The position numbers and the translations under genes were made by a program. A DNA stretch of 20,927 nucleotides from an uncultured Oscillospiraceae bacterium (GTDB lineage: Bacteria > Bacillota > Clostridia > Oscillospirales > Oscillospiraceae). The stretch is taken from assembly GCA_905234575.1 (NCBI GenBank), contig CAJOIG010000004.1:1-20927 (forward strand), in the 5' to 3' direction. Shown here in pieces: positions 7,503-13,800 of this stretch. The notes below the pieces were generated by a model. The model searched no databases. It was not told the origin of the DNA and saw only the letters and a program-made list of their open reading frames with translations. Position 1 is the first letter of the stretch. Each line of letters opens with the position of its first letter.

Positions 7503-8519
7503 TCAACGGACGGCCGGAACGAGCCCGACCTTCTTGTATACCTTCCGCAGGGTCTTGTTCGCGATGTAGGACGCCTTTTCCGCGCCGTTTTTGCAGAGGG
7601 TTTCGAGATAGCCCTTGTCCTTCATGATGCGGGAGGCCTCCTCCCGGATGGGGCGGAGGGTCTCGATAACGGCCTCACCCACGGCGGTCTTGAAGTCGCC
7701 GTAGCCGTGCCCGGCGAACTCGTCCTCGATGGCGTCGAAGGACCGGCCGGTGCAGGCGGCGTAGATCTGCATGAGGTTCGCGACGCCGGGCTTCTCTTCC
7801 GGGGCATAGCGGACGCAGCGCTCGCCGGTCTCGCTGTCGGTGACGGCCCGCTTGAACTTGCGGGCGATGTCCTCGGGCTTATCCATGAGGCAGACGCGGC
7901 CGGTGCCCACGTCGTCGGACTTGGACATCTTGCTCAGCGGGTCCTGCAGGTCCATGACCCGGGCGCCGATCTTGGGGATGTACGGCTCGGGGATCTTGAA
8001 GGTGTCGCTGTAGAGGTTGTTGAAGCGCTGGGCGATGTCGCGGGTGAGCTCGACATGCTGCTTCTGGTCGTCGCCCACGGGGACGTAATCCGGCTGATAG
8101 AGCAGGATGTCCGCCGCCATGAGGGACGGGTAGGTGAACAGGCCGCCGTTCACGTTGTCGGCGTTTTTCCGGGATTTATCCTTGAACTGCGTCATGCGGG
8201 AGAGCTCGCCGAACATGGTGTAGCAGTTCAGCACCCAGCCGAGCTCCGCGTGGGCGGGGACGTGGGACTGGATGAACAGCGTGTTCTTCTCGGGGTCCAG
8301 GCCGCAGGCGACGTACTGGGCGAGCTGCTCCAGGGTACGGCGGCGCAGGTCGGCGGGGTTGTTGCGCGTCGTGAGGGCGTGCAGGTCCGCCATGAAGTAG
8401 TAGCAGTCGAACTGCTCGGCGCGCTCGGCCCAGTTCTTGATGGCGCCGAGATAGGAGCCAAGGGTCAGGTCGCCGGTGGGCTTGATGCCCGAGAGCATCA
8501 CTTTCTTCGTTTCTTCCAT
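7503..8519 (-). CDS. trpS: Tryptophanyl-tRNA synthetase
   Basis: TrpS charges tRNA-Trp with tryptophan in the cytoplasm. The product has 338 residues, the normal length for bacterial TrpRS. The class I signature appears as PTGDLTLGSYLG (14-25), where TLGSY is the HIGH equivalent as in other Firmicute enzymes. KMSKS is at 197-201. The ATG at 8519 is preferred over the longer open frame to 8582 because the protein begins there in the family style (MEETKKVMLSGIKPTG); its ribosome binding site is weak (GGAAAGAAG). It is transcribed divergently from gltX, and its stop abuts the methyltransferase, so the two probably share an mRNA. The leader of about 40 nt is too short for a T-box. Confidence 0.96.
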   Translation of the reverse strand: MEETKKVMLSGIKPTGDLTLGSYLGAIKNWAERAEQFDCYYFMADLHALTTRNNPADLRRRTLEQLAQYVACGLDPEKNTLFIQSHVPAHAELGWVLNCYTMFGELSRMTQFKDKSRKNADNVNGGLFTYPSLMAADILLYQPDYVPVGDDQKQHVELTRDIAQRFNNLYSDTFKIPEPYIPKIGARVMDLQDPLSKMSKSDDVGTGRVCLMDKPEDIARKFKRAVTDSETGERCVRYAPEEKPGVANLMQIYAACTGRSFDAIEDEFAGHGYGDFKTAVGEAVIETLRPIREEASRIMKDKGYLETLCKNGAEKASYIANKTLRKVYKKVGLVPAVR

Positions 8520-8559
8520 AATCAAATCTTCTTTCCGAGGGTTGATTTCTAACCAGAAT

Positions 8560-8589
8560 ATGATACCACAACCGATAAGCACTTGACAA
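8560..8589 (-). promoter_or_regulatory. Predicted trpS promoter (extended -10)
   Basis: On the minus strand TTGTCA (8589-8584) is followed after 18 bp by TATCAT (8565-8560), which is preceded by TGG to make an extended -10. It would start transcription about 35 nt upstream of the trpS ATG. Its -35 uses the same bases as the gltX -35. Confidence 0.65.
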
Positions 8590-8611
8590 GTTCCCTGTAA
8601 TAAAATAAAGT
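8583..8611 (+). promoter_or_regulatory. Predicted gltX promoter
   Basis: Consensus TTGACA (8583-8588) is followed after 17 bp by TAAAGT (8606-8611), a four-of-six match to TATAAT in an AT-rich stretch. Transcription would begin about 35 nt before the gltX ATG at 8653. The -35 lies in the palindrome ACTTGACAAGT (8581-8591) shared with the divergent trpS promoter. Confidence 0.55.
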
Positions 8612-8652
8612 GTTATAGCACGAATGAAACGACCGAACAGGAGACACCATAT

Positions 8653-10131
8653 ATGGACGAAAAGTTTTTTGATGAGCTGGAAGCCCGAATCCCCCACGGC
8701 GAGGTCCGCACCCGGTTTGCGCCGAGCCCCACGGGATATATGCACGTCGGCAACCTCCGCACCGCGCTGTACACCTGGTGCATCGCCCGGCATTACGGCG
8801 GCAAGTTCCTTCTGCGAATCGAGGACACCGACCAGAACCGCCTCGTGGCGGACGCCACGGACGTCATCTACAAGACCCTCACGGACTGCGGCCTCGACTG
8901 GGACGAGGGCCCGGACAAGGGCGGTCCCGTGGGCCCCTATGTCCAGACCGAGCGCAAGGGGCTGTACCTGCCCTTTGCCGAGCGCCTCGTAAAGCGCGGG
9001 CACGCCTATTACTGCTTCTGCGAGAAGTCGGAGTCCGAGGAGGACAGCGGCGTATTCGGCCGGGCGGCGGACCCCTGCCGCGGCCTGAGTCCGGAGGAGG
9101 TCCAGAAAAACCTCGACGCCGGCAAGCCCTTCGTCATCCGCCAGCGCATCCCCGAGGAGGGCAGCACCACCTTCCACGACGAGATCTTCGGGGACGTGAC
9201 CGCGCCGAACAAGGACCTGGACGATCAGGTCCTCATCAAGCGGGACGGTCTGCCGACCTACAACTTCGCGAATGTCATTGACGACCACCTCATGGGCATC
9301 ACCCACGTCGTCCGCGGCTCGGAGTACCTGTCGAGCGCCCCGAAGTACAACCTGCTGTACGAGGGCTTCGGCTGGGAGGTCCCGAAGTACGTCCACTGCT
9401 CGCCCGTCATGCGCGACGCGCACAACAAGATGTCGAAGCGCCACGGCGACCCGAGCTACGAGGACCTGCTCGAAAAGGGCTATCTGCGGGAGGCCGTCGT
9501 GAACTACGTCGCGCTCCTCGGCTGGGCGCCGAAGGGCGAGCGGGAGATCTACTCCATCCGTGAGCTGGCGGAGGAGTTCGACCTCTCCGGCATCTCCAAG
9601 AGCCAGGCCATCTTCGACATTGAAAAGCTCACGCATTTCAACGCCGAGTACATCCGCGCCATGACGCCGGAGCAGTTCGCCGCCGTGGCGGAGCCCTACA
9701 TCCGGCAGGCGGTGAAAAACCCCGCCATCGACGCCGCGGCCATCGCCGCGCTCCTGCAGCAGCGCACCGAGGTCCTGACGGACATCCCCGGCAAGCTCGG
9801 CTTCTTCGACGCGCTGCCCGACTACGACACCGCGCTCTACGTCCACAAGAAGTCCAAATCGGACGAGCACAGCGCGAAGGAGATGCTTGCCGCCGCGATC
9901 CCCGTCCTCGAGGCCGTGGAGCCCTGGGACGACGAGCACATCCACGATGCCCTGACGGGCCTTGCGGAGACGCTGGAGGTCAAGAACGCGAAGCTCATGT
10001 GGCCGGTCCGTATCGCCGCCACGGGCACCGCCGTCACGCCCGGCGGCGCGGTGGAGCTCTGCCGCATCCTGGGCAAGGCCGAGACCATGGCCCGCCTGCG
10101 GAACGGACTGGAACGCCTGGCAGCTTTTTAA
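8653..10131 (+). CDS. gltX: Glutamyl-tRNA synthetase
   Basis: GltX is the class I synthetase that charges tRNA-Glu. The product has 492 residues, typical of the bacterial family. The HIGH region reads RFAPSPTGYMHVGNLRTALY (21-40), and the second signature KMSKRHG is at 259-265. The segment VIRQRIPEEG and the helical anticodon-binding C-terminal half are also family-like. AGGAGA at 8639-8644 sits 8 nt upstream of the ATG. It is unclear from sequence whether it is discriminating or also charges tRNA-Gln. It has its own predicted promoter and is followed by a strong terminator that runs directly into ypeB. Confidence 0.96.
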   Translation: MDEKFFDELEARIPHGEVRTRFAPSPTGYMHVGNLRTALYTWCIARHYGGKFLLRIEDTDQNRLVADATDVIYKTLTDCGLDWDEGPDKGGPVGPYVQTERKGLYLPFAERLVKRGHAYYCFCEKSESEEDSGVFGRAADPCRGLSPEEVQKNLDAGKPFVIRQRIPEEGSTTFHDEIFGDVTAPNKDLDDQVLIKRDGLPTYNFANVIDDHLMGITHVVRGSEYLSSAPKYNLLYEGFGWEVPKYVHCSPVMRDAHNKMSKRHGDPSYEDLLEKGYLREAVVNYVALLGWAPKGEREIYSIRELAEEFDLSGISKSQAIFDIEKLTHFNAEYIRAMTPEQFAAVAEPYIRQAVKNPAIDAAAIAALLQQRTEVLTDIPGKLGFFDALPDYDTALYVHKKSKSDEHSAKEMLAAAIPVLEAVEPWDDEHIHDALTGLAETLEVKNAKLMWPVRIAATGTAVTPGGAVELCRILGKAETMARLRNGLERLAAF

Positions 10132-10144
10132 GCTCATACCCCTG

Positions 10145-10184
10145 CCTCTTCCCGGACACGCTATCCGGGAAGAGGTGTTTTTTT
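10145..10184 (+). terminator. Rho-independent terminator after gltX, abutting the ypeB start
   Basis: A perfect 11-bp stem, CCTCTTCCCGG (10145-10155) with CCGGGAAGAGG (10165-10175), has a 9-nt loop and is followed by TGTTTTTTT (10176-10184). The ATG of ypeB is the very next base. The AAGAGG at the end of the 3' arm is the only ribosome binding site candidate for ypeB. Confidence 0.88.
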
Positions 10185-11534
10185 ATGCGAAAACGAACGA
10201 CGATCCGCATCATTACGTTTTTATCCGCGGGCCTCATCGCGGCGAGCACCCTGGCCGTCGCCGGCATGCGCCGGGCCCGCAGCCTGGAGCTCTACGCCCG
10301 CGCCAATACCCAGTACGCCTTCGACGAGCTGGTGAACAGTGTGTCGGAGCTCTCCACGGCCCTTGAAAAGAGCCTGTACGTCACGGACCCGGCGCTTGAA
10401 AGCGCCCTGTGCACCCAGGTGTTCGGCCGGGCCGTCACGGCGCAGCAGGCCATGGGCCGCCTGCCCTGGTCCGGCGAGCGCCTTGAAAACGTCTCCGGCT
10501 TTCTCGCCCGGGTGGGGGACTACGCCTGCACCATCTCCCGCACCGTCGGCGGGCAGGGCGGCTGTTCCGAGGAGGAGCTGAAAAACCTCGCGGAGCTCGC
10601 GGAGACCGCCGAGGTCATGCGCCTGGACCTCCAGGATATGCAGGCGCGGATGATGGCGGGGGATCTCACCATGGACGAGGTCGTCGCCGCGTCGGCGTTT
10701 CTTGGCGGCGGCGCCGAGGCGCCCCTCGCGGGCACGGCCTTCCAGAGCATCGAGGCGGAGTTTCCCGAGCTGCCGACGCTCATTTACGACGGCCCCTTCT
10801 CCGAGAGCATGACGAGCGCAACGCCCCGGGCGCTGGACGGCCTCGGCACGGTCAGCGAGGCGGTGGCCCGGGAGACGGCGGCGCGGTTTTTGAGCCTTCC
10901 GGCGGAGAGCCTGACCGCCCTCGGGGACGTGGGCGGCGCGATTCCCTGCTTCTGCTTTGCCGGGACCGCCGGCGGCGGGGAATACACCGTCTATGTCACG
11001 AGGCAGGGCGGGCGCGTCCTCTCGGCGCTGTGCTCCCGGCTGCCCGGCCGGGCGCGGCTTACGACGGAGGCCGGGCTCGCGGCGGCGGACGCCTTCCTCG
11101 AGCAGCAGGGCCTGCCGGACATGGAGCGCAGCTACCACATGACCCAGAACGGGATCCTCACGGTGAATTACGAGCATGCCGAGGACGGCGTCCTGTGCTA
11201 TCCCGATCTTGTCAAGGTCGGAATCGCGCTGGATACCGGCGCGGTGATGAGCTACGACGCGAAGGGGTATCTGTCCTCCCACCACGAGCGGGAGCTCCCC
11301 GAGATCACCGTCTCGGAGGAGGAGGCCCGGGAAAAGATCTCGCCGGCGCTGACCGTGCGTTCCCATCAGCTCGCGGTCATCCCGTCGGCGGGCGGGGAGG
11401 AGCGGACCTGCCATGAGTTCCTCTGCCGGGCGAAGGACGGCGGCAGCTTCCTCGTGTATGTGAACGCCGTCACCGGCGCCCAGGAGAAGATCCTGATCCT
11501 CCTGGAGGACGACGCCGGGACCCTCACCATCTGA
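10185..11534 (+). CDS. ypeB: Spore germination protein YpeB
   Basis: YpeB stabilises and localises the spore-cortex lytic enzyme SleB in Bacillus. The product has 449 residues, like B. subtilis YpeB (about 450). It has an N-terminal membrane anchor (RIITFLSAGLIAASTLAVAG, about 8-27). A helical region (about 30-210) follows, then C-terminal PepSY-like repeats, including GGEYTVYVTRQGGRVLS near 265 and FLVYVNAVTGAQEKIL near 430. The start at 10185 gives a proper signal-anchor; the longer open frame starting at 9999 would read back through the gltX 3' end. The gene lies immediately after the gltX terminator with no visible promoter. No sleB gene is adjacent, although the two are usually paired. 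Forespore (sigma-G) expression would be expected from the family, but I cannot find a matching promoter. Confidence 0.88.
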   Translation: MRKRTTIRIITFLSAGLIAASTLAVAGMRRARSLELYARANTQYAFDELVNSVSELSTALEKSLYVTDPALESALCTQVFGRAVTAQQAMGRLPWSGERLENVSGFLARVGDYACTISRTVGGQGGCSEEELKNLAELAETAEVMRLDLQDMQARMMAGDLTMDEVVAASAFLGGGAEAPLAGTAFQSIEAEFPELPTLIYDGPFSESMTSATPRALDGLGTVSEAVARETAARFLSLPAESLTALGDVGGAIPCFCFAGTAGGGEYTVYVTRQGGRVLSALCSRLPGRARLTTEAGLAAADAFLEQQGLPDMERSYHMTQNGILTVNYEHAEDGVLCYPDLVKVGIALDTGAVMSYDAKGYLSSHHERELPEITVSEEEAREKISPALTVRSHQLAVIPSAGGEERTCHEFLCRAKDGGSFLVYVNAVTGAQEKILILLEDDAGTLTI

Positions 11535-11555
11535 CGAAAATTCACAATTCAACCG

Positions 11556-11584
11556 TTGACAGCGGGGCATGGGCGTTGTATTAT
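11556..11584 (+). promoter_or_regulatory. Near-consensus sigma-A promoter
   Basis: Perfect TTGACA (11556-11561), a 17-bp spacer and TATTAT (11579-11584). It lies in an AT-rich 110-bp intergenic region between ypeB and the zinc-ribbon gene and would start transcription near 11591, about 54 nt before the ATG at 11645. Confidence 0.8.
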
Positions 11585-11585
11585 A

Positions 11586-11622
11586 TGTAATATAGATGTA
11601 ATTAATTGTAACTATTATTACA
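11586..11622. repeat. Helically phased TGTAA repeats, candidate operator
   Basis: TGTAA occurs at 11586-11590, 11597-11601 and 11607-11611 (steps of 11 and 10 bp). The inverted form TTACA is at 11618-11622, another 11-bp step. The repeats cover the predicted transcription start and early leader of the next gene, where a bound repressor would block RNA polymerase. AT-rich chance recurrence is possible. Confidence 0.4.
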
Positions 11623-11644
11623 GTTTTTCGGAGGATAAACGTCC

Positions 11645-12295
11645 ATGAGCCTCATTCCCAACACCGTTTGTCGGCGTTGTCATCGAGAATATCCGTCCTT
11701 CCGTGGGCGCTGCCCCTACTGCGGCACGAAGAAGCCCCGGGAGGTCAAGACCGCCCTGCCCGAGAGCGACAGCGCTGTCCGCGGCACGGAGGCGGCCCGC
11801 CGGGCGGCCGAGAGCATGAACTGGCAGCTTCTCATCGGCGGGATCCTGCTGGTGTGCGTCATCGCAGCGACCGTCGCCATCGTGTCGGTCAATCTCTCCG
11901 AGCGGGTGGAGGAGACCGAAACCTCCGCGCGGGCGGAGGCGCAGCTTGCCCAGATCGCGGCGGAGACCACCGCCGTTCCCGCGCCGACGCCCACGCCGAC
12001 CCCGTCGCCCACCCCGACGCCCACCGTCACCTCCCTCGCCATTTACGAGCAGGGCGGCGGCCAGGTGGACGGGCCCGAGCGCGGCTTCATGGAGTCCGCC
12101 GGGACCCAGGTCCAGCTCGTTGCTCAGGCCTATCCGCTGATGGACGTGGAGGTCACCTGGTCCAGCACGGACGAGTCCGTCGCCACCGTGGACGAGACGG
12201 GCCTTGTGACGGTCCTTGGCGGCTACGGCACTGCCTGCGAGATCGTGGCGAGCGTCGGCTCTGTGTCGGCGCGCTGCCCGGTGTGGGGCCGGTAA
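11645..12295 (+). CDS. Membrane protein: zinc ribbon, one TM helix, Thr/Pro linker, Ig-like domain
   Basis: The function of this 216-residue protein is not recognised. Cys9-x2-Cys12 and Cys23-x2-Cys26 (VCRRCHREYP and RCPYCGTKKP) form an N-terminal zinc ribbon in the cytoplasm. A transmembrane helix spans about 62-84 (LLIGGILLVCVIAATVAIV). A short coiled or acidic segment and a Pro/Thr-repeat linker (about 113-127) follow. The C-terminal extracytoplasmic domain resembles bacterial Ig-like (Big_2) folds, with VTWSSTDESVATVDETGLVT as the typical core. GGAGG (11630-11634) lies 10 nt before the ATG. The gene has its own promoter and terminator, so it appears monocistronic. A role in envelope sensing or wall attachment is possible but unsupported. 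Confidence 0.82.
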   Translation: MSLIPNTVCRRCHREYPSFRGRCPYCGTKKPREVKTALPESDSAVRGTEAARRAAESMNWQLLIGGILLVCVIAATVAIVSVNLSERVEETETSARAEAQLAQIAAETTAVPAPTPTPTPSPTPTPTVTSLAIYEQGGGQVDGPERGFMESAGTQVQLVAQAYPLMDVEVTWSSTDESVATVDETGLVTVLGGYGTACEIVASVGSVSARCPVWGR

Positions 12296-12315
12296 TTGAA
12301 TTCCTGAACAAGCGG

Positions 12316-12350
12316 TCGGCCGCTCTCCTGTGTGGAGGGCGGCCGATTTT
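12316..12350 (+). terminator. Rho-independent terminator after the zinc-ribbon membrane protein
   Basis: A 13-bp stem with one G-U pair (12316-12328 with 12334-12346) has loop TGTGT and is followed by TTTT (12347-12350). It separates this gene from the convergent spoVAE, whose stop codon begins at 12352 on the minus strand. The minus-strand side lacks a T run, so it probably works mainly for the + strand. Confidence 0.82.
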
Positions 12351-12712
12351 CAATACTTTTCCTTGCTCTTGAATATCAGAGCGGCGAGGAGCGAGAAAAA
12401 CAGCGCCGCGCCGATCCCGCCCGCCGAGGCGGTGAAGCCGCCGGTGAACGCGCCGAGGAGTCCCTTTTCTGCAACGGCCTCCCGCACGCCCTTCGCGAGC
12501 AGATTCCCAAAGCCTGTGAGGGGGACCGTCGCGCCCGCGCCCGCCCAGTCCGCGAAGGGCTCGTAAACGCCCAGCGCCCCGAGGATCACGCCCGCCACGA
12601 CGTACGCCGTCAATATGCGCGCCGGGGTGAGCTTCGTCTTGTCGATGAGGAGCTGTCCCACGAGGCAGAGCGTGCCGCCGGACAGAAACGCCTTCAGAAG
12701 TGTCAGACCCAT
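12350..12712 (-). CDS. spoVAE: Stage V sporulation protein AE (SpoVAE/SpoVAEb)
   Basis: SpoVAE is part of the inner-membrane SpoVA channel that moves dipicolinic acid into the developing spore and out during germination. The product has 120 residues and is mostly hydrophobic, with three to four predicted membrane segments (LLKAFLSGGTLCLVGQLL, then about 33-50, then 95-115). It also has the family pattern AYVVAGVILGALGVYEPF and GFGNLLAKGVREA. The ATG at 12712 is preceded by GGAGGG with about 7-nt spacing, and the gene overlaps the end of spoVAD by 10 bp, so translation is coupled. The upstream open frame runs through spoVAD in another frame and is not coding. Confidence 0.93.
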   Translation of the reverse strand: MGLTLLKAFLSGGTLCLVGQLLIDKTKLTPARILTAYVVAGVILGALGVYEPFADWAGAGATVPLTGFGNLLAKGVREAVAEKGLLGAFTGGFTASAGGIGAALFFSLLAALIFKSKEKY

Positions 12713-13734
12713 GCCGTTACCCTCCGATTCTCGATGGATACCGCGTGGCAGATCGCCGGGATGCTCTCGCCCTGCTGGTTGGTCGTCGGCGACATGAGCG
12801 CTCCGGTCGCGGCGAAGAGGATCCGGTTCCACAGCCCTTCCCGCATGCCGGAGAGGAAGTGCCCGCACAGCACGGCGGCGGAGCAGCCCGCGCCGGAGCC
12901 GCCGCTGTGCACGTCCTGGCCCTCGATATAGTAGATGAGCCGTCCGCAGTCCATGTGGCGCAGGCCGAGGTCGATCCCGTCCCGCGAGAAAAGCTCCCGC
13001 AGAAGCTCCGAGCCCAGCACGCCCAGGTCCCCGGTGACGATGGCGTCGTAGTATTCCGGCGTGCGCCCGGTGTCCCGGAAGTGGGCGGTCAGCGTGTCGT
13101 AGGCCGCCGGCGCCATGGCCGCGCCCATGTTCGCCATGTCCTTGATGCCCACGTCCGTGATGATGCCGGTGGTGACGCCGGTGATATACGGGCCGGGTCC
13201 GTCCATCGACAGGATCATCGCGCCGGCGCCGGTGACGGTCCGCTGGGCCGTGGGCGTGCGCTGGTTGCCGTAGGGCAGAGGGAAGCGGTATTGGCGCTCG
13301 GAGGCGCAGAAGTGGGAGCTCGTCGCCGCGGCGGCGGTGTCGCAGAAGCCGCCGTCGATGAGCATCGCCGCGAGGCCGAGCCCCTCCGCCATGGTGGAGC
13401 AGGCGGCGTACAGCCCGAGGTACGGCGCGCCGCAGCCGCGCATGGCGTAGGCCGACCCGACGCACTGGTTCAAGAGGTCCCCTGCGAGGACGTACTGCAC
13501 ATCCCCGGGACTTACGGACGCCTTCTCGCAGGCGGCCAGGTAGCACTGGCTGAGCATGGCGGATTCGGATTTCTCCCAGCTCGCTGCCTCGAAGCGGGAG
13601 TCGGAGCTCAGAAGGTCGAAGGAGTTCCGCAGGGGGCCCTCGCCTTCCTTTTTGCCCCCGGCGCAGGCAGCGGCGAGGACGGAGGGCTGACTCGGCAGAA
13701 AGACGGTCTGCCGTCCGGTTCGTTTGGTTTCCAT
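12703..13734 (-). CDS. spoVAD: Stage V sporulation protein AD (SpoVAD)
   Basis: SpoVAD is the thiolase-fold, dipicolinic-acid-binding subunit of the SpoVA complex on the spore inner membrane. The product has 343 residues, close to the usual 335-345. Family patterns include YVLAGDLLNQ near 78, GLYAACSTMAEGLGLAA near 105, TAAAATSSHFCASERQYRFP near 135 and IYYIEGQDVHSGGSGAGCSA near 275. I use the ATG at 13734, whose only ribosome binding site candidate is a weak GGGGAA. An in-frame TTG at 13761 would give 352 residues but lies in the terminator T-tract without an upstream site. It is cotranscribed with spoVAE and follows the ylmH terminator. No spoVAC gene is adjacent, unlike the usual spoVAC-AD-AE order. 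Confidence 0.93.
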   Translation of the reverse strand: METKRTGRQTVFLPSQPSVLAAACAGGKKEGEGPLRNSFDLLSSDSRFEAASWEKSESAMLSQCYLAACEKASVSPGDVQYVLAGDLLNQCVGSAYAMRGCGAPYLGLYAACSTMAEGLGLAAMLIDGGFCDTAAAATSSHFCASERQYRFPLPYGNQRTPTAQRTVTGAGAMILSMDGPGPYITGVTTGIITDVGIKDMANMGAAMAPAAYDTLTAHFRDTGRTPEYYDAIVTGDLGVLGSELLRELFSRDGIDLGLRHMDCGRLIYYIEGQDVHSGGSGAGCSAAVLCGHFLSGMREGLWNRILFAATGALMSPTTNQQGESIPAICHAVSIENRRVTAWV

Positions 13735-13759
13735 GTTCCCAGTATTCCCCGGCGCCTCC

Positions 13760-13797
13760 AAAAAATACAGCGTCGGCGGGAAACTCCGCCGACGCTG
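13760..13797 (-). terminator. Terminator after ylmH, just before spoVAD
   Basis: A perfect 12-bp stem (CAGCGTCGGCGG at 13768-13779 with CCGCCGACGCTG at 13786-13797) has a 6-nt loop. On the minus strand it is followed by TATTTTTT (13767-13760). It starts 4 nt after the ylmH stop and ends about 26 nt before the spoVAD ATG, with no promoter visible between. Confidence 0.88.
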
Positions 13798-13800
13798 AAA

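Noticed and set aside
8520..8652. T-box riboswitch controlling trpS or gltX
   Set aside because: Predicted leaders are only about 35-40 nt, and no specifier stem, T-box sequence or terminator/antiterminator pair is present.
8176..10137. A 653-codon minus-strand frame covering gltX and part of trpS
   Set aside because: It spans the divergent promoters and lies antisense to gltX; part of it is trpS in the wrong frame.
11980..12030. Tandem repeat DNA around the Pro/Thr codons
   Set aside because: It encodes an in-frame Pro/Thr linker of the zinc-ribbon protein and is ordinary low-complexity coding sequence, not a separate repeat element.
13735..13761. TTG at 13761 as the spoVAD start
   Set aside because: It lies in the terminator T-tract, has no ribosome binding site before it, and adds nine residues unlike SpoVAD N-termini.
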